Assembly: GCA_018651445.1 (NCBI GenBank)
Contig: JABIDZ010000059.1
Location: 1-10,232 of the forward strand
Source: Candidatus Iainarchaeum sp.
GTDB lineage: Archaea; Iainarchaeota; Iainarchaeia; Iainarchaeales; JAAZKV01
Length of the DNA stretch: 10,232 nt
Reading direction: 5' to 3'
This document shows, piece by piece, positions 7,552 to 10,232 of this stretch; the stretch's first letter is position 1, and each line of letters begins with the position of its first letter. The position numbers and the translations under genes were made by a program. The notes beneath the pieces are model-generated. The model was not told the origin of the DNA and searched no databases. It worked only from the letters and a program-made list of their open reading frames with translations.

Positions 7552-7638
7552 TTTACTCGGGCTGTTGAATGCAGTGAAACACCTGTTTTTAGTTCAGGTT
7601 TTACAACAGCAAAAGGCAAAATTGGTTTTATTCAATAA
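7546..7638 (+). pseudogene. Possible tail of a lost gene resembling the end of the winged-helix gene
   Basis: Between a stop at 7540-7542 and a TAA at 7636-7638 the plus strand stays open in one frame with no start codon. Its last codons read AKGKIGFIQ-stop. The winged-helix gene at 5759-6535 ends TKGEISFIQ-stop, and the last 14 codons match at roughly three quarters of bases, with 13 identical bases at the very end. Upstream the similarity fades. It may be a degraded paralogue end, or the membrane gene may have been placed between two copies. Chance cannot be excluded for so short a match. Confidence 0.2.
7561..7610. other. Two-stem hairpin in a divergent promoter region; possible small RNA or operator
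   Basis: GCTGTTG at 7561-7567 is the exact reverse complement of CAACAGC at 7604-7610. Inside it, ACCTG (7581-7585) pairs with CAGGT (7595-7599) and extends by AAA/TTT around a single bulged C. The result is an outer 7-bp stem, an asymmetric internal loop of about 9 nt on one side, an inner stem of about 8 bp and a 9-nt loop. It sits between the divergent membrane-protein gene and the small basic gene. No H/ACA or C/D box arrangement could be fitted. It could be a structured RNA, a regulatory site or a remnant of transposition. Confidence 0.35.
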
Positions 7639-7653
7639 GCTAGCACCACCAAC

Positions 7654-7665
7654 TATTATAAATAA
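7654..7665 (+). promoter_or_regulatory. TATA box of the small basic protein gene; leaderless start
   Basis: TATTATAAATAA is centred about 24 bp before the ATG at 7684. There is no Shine-Dalgarno sequence between them, so translation probably begins at the transcript 5' end. Confidence 0.55.
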
Positions 7666-7683
7666 CAAAAATATTATCTTAGC

Positions 7684-8214
7684 ATGAATACGAGAAAACA
7701 AAAGCGTCCAGTTAAAAGACGCCAGTGGCTAGTTACAACTGAACAAACAGCAAAACCAAAACAAGAAATGCAAGCGTTACTCAAGAGACTAGCACACCTA
7801 CAGAACCCAACGAAATCAAGGACTTTTAGCCGATTAAGTTATGCTGGTTTAAAACAAAAAGGTTTTTCAGTAAATGAATTATCTGATCTTGGATTTGGAA
7901 TTAGAATGTTATTTAAACTTGGCACACCGCCACGCGTAATGGTTCGCGAATTACCTTTGAAAAGACTAACCGATGCTATACGCCATGCTGGTTGTCCATA
8001 TGAATTGAAACGAGGACTCATGCTCGCAATACGAAAAGAAAAAGTTAGTACAAAAAAACTTAGAGAACTAATAATTCCTTGTGGACTTGCATTTGCTGCA
8101 GGTTATACACGAGAAGAATTATTAGAAGGTTATCCGAAACGAACAGTTGACATGGTAGCTGACCATCTAACCAAGAGCTGGAAAAAGTTTGGGCAGAAAA
8201 GAAGAACTAGCTAA
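7684..8214 (+). CDS. Small basic helical protein of unknown function
   Basis: This 176-aa strongly basic protein has Lys/Arg clusters at both ends (residues 3-13 and 167-174), so nucleic-acid or ribosome contact is plausible but unproven. The body is predicted helical. Two segments look related: AGLKQKGFSVNELSDLGF (about 54-71) and CGLAFAAGYTREELLEGYP (about 133-151). Both follow a pattern of GL, a hydrophobic turn, Phe/Tyr-Ser/Thr, then an EL helix, as in short alpha-hairpin repeats. Cysteines lie at 104 and 133, too few and too far apart for a zinc ribbon. There is no signal or membrane segment. It stands alone between a divergent membrane-protein gene and the convergent tRNA region. It ends three bases before the duplicated tRNA 3' end starts, so it may have travelled with that duplication. 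The family was not recognised. Confidence 0.75.
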   Translation: MNTRKQKRPVKRRQWLVTTEQTAKPKQEMQALLKRLAHLQNPTKSRTFSRLSYAGLKQKGFSVNELSDLGFGIRMLFKLGTPPRVMVRELPLKRLTDAIRHAGCPYELKRGLMLAIRKEKVSTKKLRELIIPCGLAFAAGYTREELLEGYPKRTVDMVADHLTKSWKKFGQKRRTS

Positions 8215-8217
8215 TTT

Positions 8218-8250
8218 GCGATGGGGTCACGGGGACGTCTAACCCGCAAT
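8218..8250 (-). repeat. Degraded second copy of the tRNA-Trp 3' end
   Basis: The 18 bases at 8218-8235 are identical to 8383-8400, which hold the 3' acceptor strand, the 3' half of the T stem and four flanking bases of tRNA-Trp. Beyond them the copy still resembles the T arm: the stem halves CGGG and CCCCG are spaced as in the tRNA, but the loop is altered and the fifth pair is broken. No anticodon arm or 5' acceptor strand is found nearby, so it cannot be a working tRNA. Such 3'-end copies are the usual trace of an element integrated at a tRNA gene, which is the favoured but unproven reading. Confidence 0.6.
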
Positions 8251-8382
8251 CCCTTTCAAAAACTGAATCAAGCAGAGCTTTATTGGTCCAGCAAAACTTG
8301 TGTTTTGCTTAGAGGTATTGCATTCCCAAATTCAATGTCATCACGCAGTGATGGCATACATCGGGCCCGCCAAACGAAAATG
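8236..8382. other. 147-bp segment between tRNA 3'-end copies with two strong hairpins
   Basis: No credible coding sequence is seen here; reading frames across it owe their length to the adjacent tRNA. Hairpin one pairs AGCAAAAC (8290-8297) with GTTTTGCT (8302-8309) around a TTGT loop, a perfect 8-bp stem. Hairpin two pairs 8335-8344 with 8348-8357 around a GCA loop, a 10-bp stem with one wobble; it contains GTGATGA on the minus strand. A palindrome GGGCCC lies at 8363-8368. The segment lies directly downstream of the tRNA in its transcription direction, so it could be a trailer-encoded structured RNA or the remains of an integrated element. Confidence 0.4.
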
Positions 8383-8386
8383 GCGA

Positions 8387-8457
8387 TGGGGTCACGGGGA
8401 ATCGAACCCCGATCTGTTCCTCTGGAGGGAACCGTGATACCACTACACTATGACCCC
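8387..8457 (-). tRNA. tRNA-Trp (anticodon CCA), no intron
   Basis: All four arms fold in 71 nt. The acceptor stem is GGGGTCA/TGACCCC with discriminator A. The D arm is GTGT/TCAC (three firm pairs) with a GG in the loop. The anticodon stem is GTTCC/GGAAC with loop CTCCAGA, giving U33 and anticodon CCA at positions 34-36. A 4-nt variable region follows. The T arm is CGGGG/CCCCG with loop TTCGATT. CCA is not encoded at the 3' end. Many archaeal tRNA-Trp genes carry an intron containing a C/D guide RNA; this one has none. The gene lies 86 bp beyond the stop of the basic protein gene on the same strand. Confidence 0.93.
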
Positions 8458-8510
8458 AATAACATACGCGATTGGTTATTACTTTGTAATACAAACTTTG
8501 AACAAAAGAA

Positions 8511-8520
8511 CATTTAAAAA
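8511..8520 (-). promoter_or_regulatory. Possible TATA box of tRNA-Trp
   Basis: The minus strand reads TTTTTAAATG here, about 55-60 bp before the mature tRNA 5' end. A start near 8490 would give a leader of about 33 nt to be removed by RNase P. It is the best A/T box in the gap, but co-transcription from the upstream gene is equally possible. Confidence 0.3.
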
Positions 8521-8543
8521 TAAATAGAATTGAAGAATCATTT

Positions 8544-9149
8544 TCATTCTAATCTATTAACTTCTTTTATAGCGCGTCGAGCTAATCTTTTCACGCGCTT
8601 TCTTTTCAAAAAAGCATTTATTACTGCAAGCGTTACTCCAACCTCGACCATAGTTGAAACAACCGCTCGATCTGAAGCTGAAGAAACAAATCGTGGCAAC
8701 TCCTTGGGCGCCATGCTTTCAGGAATAACAATTGCAATCGTTTTTCCTGTAACTAATTTTTCAAAAAAAATCTTTGGGTTTAATTTGTCGCCCAGAGTTT
8801 TTTTATATTTTTTATATTCTCTAACCAACGCTTTGCTTTGTAATATCGCTGAACTCGCAACCAATATCATTCCACCTTTAACAGTAACCCCGGCAACTTT
8901 TCGCGTAGTTCTTACAAATGGGTGACTAGTACCGCGTAATTTTTCAGCGGTTAATCGAATTGGTTCATGCAATTCAGCAGGCACATCATGCATAAGAAAC
9001 CGTGTATCCGAAACCCTATTTCGTCTAACTTGTTTCACAACATCTCGAACCTGATTCGCTTCGTCTCTTCTTCTTGAAATACTCGCCCGCTCAGCAACCA
9101 CCTTAGAAGGGAGTTTTTCAGGAACAAACGGTTTCCTCGTTTTACTCAT
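8544..9149 (-). CDS. Basic protein of unknown function with hydrophobic segments
   Basis: This 201-aa protein was not recognised by family. The N-terminal third is highly charged and arginine-rich (for example SISRRRDE near 23-30, QVRRNRV near 40-46). A hydrophobic, glycine-containing stretch at about 86-102 (AGVTVKGGMILVASSAI) and another at about 165-181 (STMVEVGVTLAVINAF) could be membrane-associated or buried strands and helices. Between them lies a Lys/Tyr-rich helix (about 104-118). The C-terminus is again very basic (LKRKRVKRLARRAIKE). No signal peptide is present. Its ATG is 47 bp after the toxin stop on the same strand, and a TATA-like box fits a leaderless start at this ATG. Read-through from the toxin-antitoxin promoter is also possible. 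The basic flanks suggest binding to nucleic acid or anionic lipid, which is speculation. Confidence 0.75.
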   Translation of the reverse strand: MSKTRKPFVPEKLPSKVVAERASISRRRDEANQVRDVVKQVRRNRVSDTRFLMHDVPAELHEPIRLTAEKLRGTSHPFVRTTRKVAGVTVKGGMILVASSAILQSKALVREYKKYKKTLGDKLNPKIFFEKLVTGKTIAIVIPESMAPKELPRFVSSASDRAVVSTMVEVGVTLAVINAFLKRKRVKRLARRAIKEVNRLE

Positions 9150-9170
9150 ATTAATCTATTATTTCCTCTA

Positions 9171-9180
9171 CTATAAAAAC
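9171..9180 (-). promoter_or_regulatory. TATA box of the 201-aa basic protein gene
   Basis: The minus strand reads GTTTTTATAG centred about 26 bp before the ATG at 9149, directly after the toxin stop. A purine run AGAGGAAAT lies between, but about 12 nt or more from the ATG, too far for a good Shine-Dalgarno. A leaderless or near-leaderless start is the better reading. Confidence 0.45.
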
Positions 9181-9196
9181 TTTCCATTTATCAGGG

Positions 9197-9460
9197 TTAC
9201 AAATAGATTTTGTCGTGATGATCAAAATCTTCAAAATATACTTTTCTTTCAAAGTGATTTATTTTAAAAGTTAGAACAAAGTGTTTGTCTATGTGAACTC
9301 TTTTTAGACCAAACTTGTTTCCGCGAAGATTCTTGTAGTTTTTTGGAAAACTAGTTATTTCTTCCATTTTCTTCAATAATATTTTATATGTTTTCTTGTT
9401 TTTCTTAAACATTTTCGTCGATTTCTTATCAAAGATTTTGGTTGTATTATAGTAATACAT
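9197..9460 (-). CDS. relE: RelE-type toxin, probable ribosome-dependent mRNA endonuclease
   Basis: This 87-aa protein is the usual size for a RelE/ParE-superfamily toxin. It shows the archaeal RelE pattern: a basic N-terminal helical hairpin (about 13-36, very Lys-rich), then YKNLRG (42-47), GLKRVHIDKHFVLTFKI (51-67), and the C-terminal strand VYFEDFDHHDKIYL (74-87). Arg55 and the His/Asp cluster at 80-83 lie where family members carry residues important for RNA cleavage or substrate binding. RelE toxins cut mRNA in the ribosomal A site when the antitoxin is lost; that function is known for the family and inferred here. The start ATG overlaps the antitoxin stop by one base (TAATG), so translation is coupled and follows the antitoxin. 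The gene is intact. Confidence 0.9.
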   Translation of the reverse strand: MYYYNTTKIFDKKSTKMFKKNKKTYKILLKKMEEITSFPKNYKNLRGNKFGLKRVHIDKHFVLTFKINHFERKVYFEDFDHHDKIYL

Positions 9461-9702
9461 TATTTGCCGCCTTCAATATGTTTGCGGAATTCTTCAATTG
9501 TTTTGAATTCAGTATGTGGCCCTTTCATAATCTTCTTCATTTTAGCAATGTATTCTGGGCGTAGTTCAGGTTCTTTTTCAACAACGTATTGGTCTGCCAA
9601 AACCTTTATTGCTTGACCCTTGTCTTTGAGATCATACTTCGCTTTAACCACGTTAAGAACTCTGTTCGTGTCTTTGTCAAGAGTTACTAGTGCTTGTACC
9701 AT
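9460..9702 (-). CDS. Antitoxin of RelE module, DUF2683-like
   Basis: This 80-aa protein lies directly upstream of the RelE toxin. The N-terminal part (about 1-40) begins MVQALVTLDKDTNRVLNVVK, a strand followed by a helix and KGQAIKVL, the layout of a ribbon-helix-helix DNA-binding dimer. It matches, as far as memory allows, the archaeal DUF2683 family often paired with RelE-like toxins. The C-terminal half (PELRPEYIAKMKKI, then FKTIEEFRKHIE) is the expected extended, toxin-wrapping tail. It should neutralise the toxin and, with it, repress the operon. The ATG at 9702 has a strong GGAGGTG Shine-Dalgarno with a 6-nt spacer. A palindrome just upstream is the probable operator. Confidence 0.88.
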   Translation of the reverse strand: MVQALVTLDKDTNRVLNVVKAKYDLKDKGQAIKVLADQYVVEKEPELRPEYIAKMKKIMKGPHTEFKTIEEFRKHIEGGK

Positions 9703-9708
9703 TTATTT

Positions 9709-9715
9709 CACCTCC
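9709..9715 (-). promoter_or_regulatory. Strong Shine-Dalgarno of the antitoxin
   Basis: The minus strand reads GGAGGTG six bases before the ATG at 9702. It is the best ribosome binding site in the window and would favour high antitoxin synthesis relative to the toxin, whose own start depends on coupling. Confidence 0.7.
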
Positions 9716-9717
9716 AT

Positions 9718-9747
9718 TAGTTGACTAAGTTAGACTTAGTTAAACTA
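9718..9747. promoter_or_regulatory. Palindromic operator of the toxin-antitoxin operon
   Basis: ACTAAG (9724-9729) and CTTAGT (9735-9740) form a perfect inverted repeat around a 5-bp centre (TTAGA). The symmetry extends outward as TAGTT against AAACTA with one mismatch and one extra base. It lies between the TATA-like box and the Shine-Dalgarno, over the expected transcript start. Binding of a ribbon-helix-helix antitoxin dimer there would block transcription, the standard autoregulation of such modules. Confidence 0.6.
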
Positions 9748-9756
9748 ATTAATAAA
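9747..9756 (-). promoter_or_regulatory. TATA box of the toxin-antitoxin operon
   Basis: The minus strand reads TTTATTAATT. A start about 25 bp downstream, near 9725, falls inside the palindrome and leaves a leader of about 23 nt carrying the Shine-Dalgarno. The local A/T richness makes the exact box uncertain. Confidence 0.4.
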
Positions 9757-9933
9757 CATATTGATTTAATCTAATTTCAAGAGAATAAAAGATTTTGCAA
9801 AAGTTCCACAATTAACGAGACATTTAAATTCTTTAACGCCCACTAATTAAACTATAAAAAGGTGTTATTATCGTTCACAAACAAGCAATCAAGGAATAAA
9901 TCTAGTTTTTTAGGTATTGAACAAAATAGCGCA
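9757..9933. other. Divergent intergenic region upstream of valS
   Basis: Apart from the boxes noted separately, two further TATA-like elements face valS: CATTTAAATT at 9821-9830 and CTATAAAAAG at 9852-9861. A T-run (TAGTTTTTTAGG) at 9904-9915 could end a short transcript begun at either. A GTG-started frame at 9862-9981 stays open for 39 codons and its TGA overlaps the valS ATG, but it has no clear ribosome binding site and probably arose by chance. No RNA family could be recognised. Confidence 0.3.
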
Positions 9934-9943
9934 CATTTAAAAT
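9934..9943 (+). promoter_or_regulatory. TATA box of valS
   Basis: CATTTAAAAT lies about 25 bp before an expected transcript start near 9964. This would leave a leader of about 14 nt that holds the AGAGGAGA Shine-Dalgarno at 9966-9973 ahead of the ATG at 9978. Confidence 0.5.
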
Positions 9944-9977
9944 TAATTCTTTTTTTGAATTTAATAGAGGAGATTAG

Positions 9978-10232
9978 ATGATACCAGTAAAAAAGTTTAC
10001 AAACGAAATGGAACTAGCCATTTACGAAGAATGGCGAAACAACAACGAATTCGCATTTGACGAGAATACGAAAAAGACTGTCTACTCAATTGATACTCCG
10101 CCACCATATATCAACAGTCCCGTACATATGGGTCACGCTAGCACTTACACTATCATGGATTTTATTGCTCGCTTCAGACGAATGCTAGGACAAGAAGTTT
10201 TGTTCCCACTCGGCCTTGATCAAAATGGTTTA
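9978..10232 (+). CDS. valS: Valyl-tRNA synthetase, N-terminal part (cut by window end)
   Basis: The first 85 codons of a class I aminoacyl-tRNA synthetase are present. The sequence reads YSIDTPPP (36-43), then VHMGHAS (49-55), the class I HIGH signature in the form HMGH at 50-53, and further VLFPLGLDQNGL (74-85). The IDTPPP lead-in followed by a D-x-NGL block is characteristic of ValRS, rather than LeuRS (which has PYPSG and HAFGL) or IleRS. The enzyme charges tRNA-Val with valine in the cytosol and edits threonine; the editing domain and KMSKS motif lie beyond the window. The ATG is preceded by a good Shine-Dalgarno (AGAGGAGA, 4 nt from the start). A full-length enzyme is usually 800-900 aa, so only about a tenth is visible. 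The ValS assignment is firm, though another class I synthetase cannot be fully excluded from 85 residues. Confidence 0.88.
   Translation, partial: MIPVKKFTNEMELAIYEEWRNNNEFAFDENTKKTVYSIDTPPPYINSPVHMGHASTYTIMDFIARFRRMLGQEVLFPLGLDQNGL

Noticed and set aside
7839..8021. 60-codon minus-strand frame
   Set aside because: It lies entirely inside the 176-aa plus-strand gene, which has a promoter at the right place and better composition.
8218..8300. A second complete tRNA gene
   Set aside because: Only the 3' acceptor strand and a damaged T arm are present. No anticodon arm, D arm or 5' acceptor strand could be found nearby.
8330..8360. Box C/D guide RNA (GTGATGA on the minus strand)
   Set aside because: No CTGA box D follows at a suitable distance on the same strand. 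The GTGATGA is explained by the perfect hairpin.
8309..8494. 61-codon minus-strand frame through tRNA-Trp
   Set aside because: It runs straight through the tRNA and into the hairpin segment. Its length is explained by the GC-rich tRNA sequence.
8221..8517. 98-codon plus-strand frame across the tRNA region
   Set aside because: It contains the MGSRGIEPRS-type peptide that arises from reading the antisense of a tRNA T arm. It overlaps the tRNA and is not a protein gene.

Overview
The window most likely comes from an archaeon with an AT-rich genome, plausibly a DPANN lineage such as the Woesearchaeota/Pacearchaeota group. The placement rests on several things. Genes are preceded by TATA-like boxes about 25 bp from the expected transcript start, and no bacterial -35/-10 pairs are visible. 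Several single genes look leaderless. The partial valyl-tRNA synthetase reads as the archaeal type. The toxin-antitoxin pair resembles archaeal RelE plus DUF2683-like proteins, and the tRNA has no encoded CCA. The exact phylum is inference.

Layout. Positions 82-5623 (minus strand) are a three-gene cell-surface operon. It begins with a 178-aa membrane-anchored coiled-coil protein, continues through a 4-nt ATGA overlap into a giant secreted protein of 1392 aa with cysteine-bearing 80-aa tandem repeats, and ends with a 266-aa secreted six-cysteine protein. Positions 5759-6535 (plus) encode a protein with a C-terminal winged-helix domain, divergent from the operon. Positions 6525-7520 (minus) encode a polytopic membrane protein whose 3' end overlaps that gene tail to tail. 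Positions 7521-7683 are a divergent promoter region holding a two-stem hairpin and a short ORF tail that resembles the end of the winged-helix gene. Positions 7684-8214 (plus) encode a small basic helical protein. Positions 8387-8457 (minus) are an intronless tRNA-Trp(CCA). A degraded second copy of its 3' end lies 165 bp further downstream, with two strong hairpins between the copies. Positions 8544-9149 (minus) encode a basic protein of unknown function. Positions 9197-9702 (minus) are a RelE-type toxin-antitoxin pair with a palindromic operator. From 9978 (plus) the N-terminal 85 codons of valS run off the window.

How the parts work together. The surface operon is the most distinctive content. 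Translational coupling and shared secretion suggest the three proteins form or decorate one extracellular structure, for example an adhesin, stalk or cell-contact apparatus, but no member was recognised by family. The toxin-antitoxin pair, the tRNA 3'-end duplication and the small basic genes around 7.6-9.7 kb look like an accessory or formerly mobile patch next to the housekeeping valS gene. Translation initiation is mixed: coupled genes, valS and the antitoxin have Shine-Dalgarno sequences, whereas single genes seem to start at or very near the transcript 5' end.
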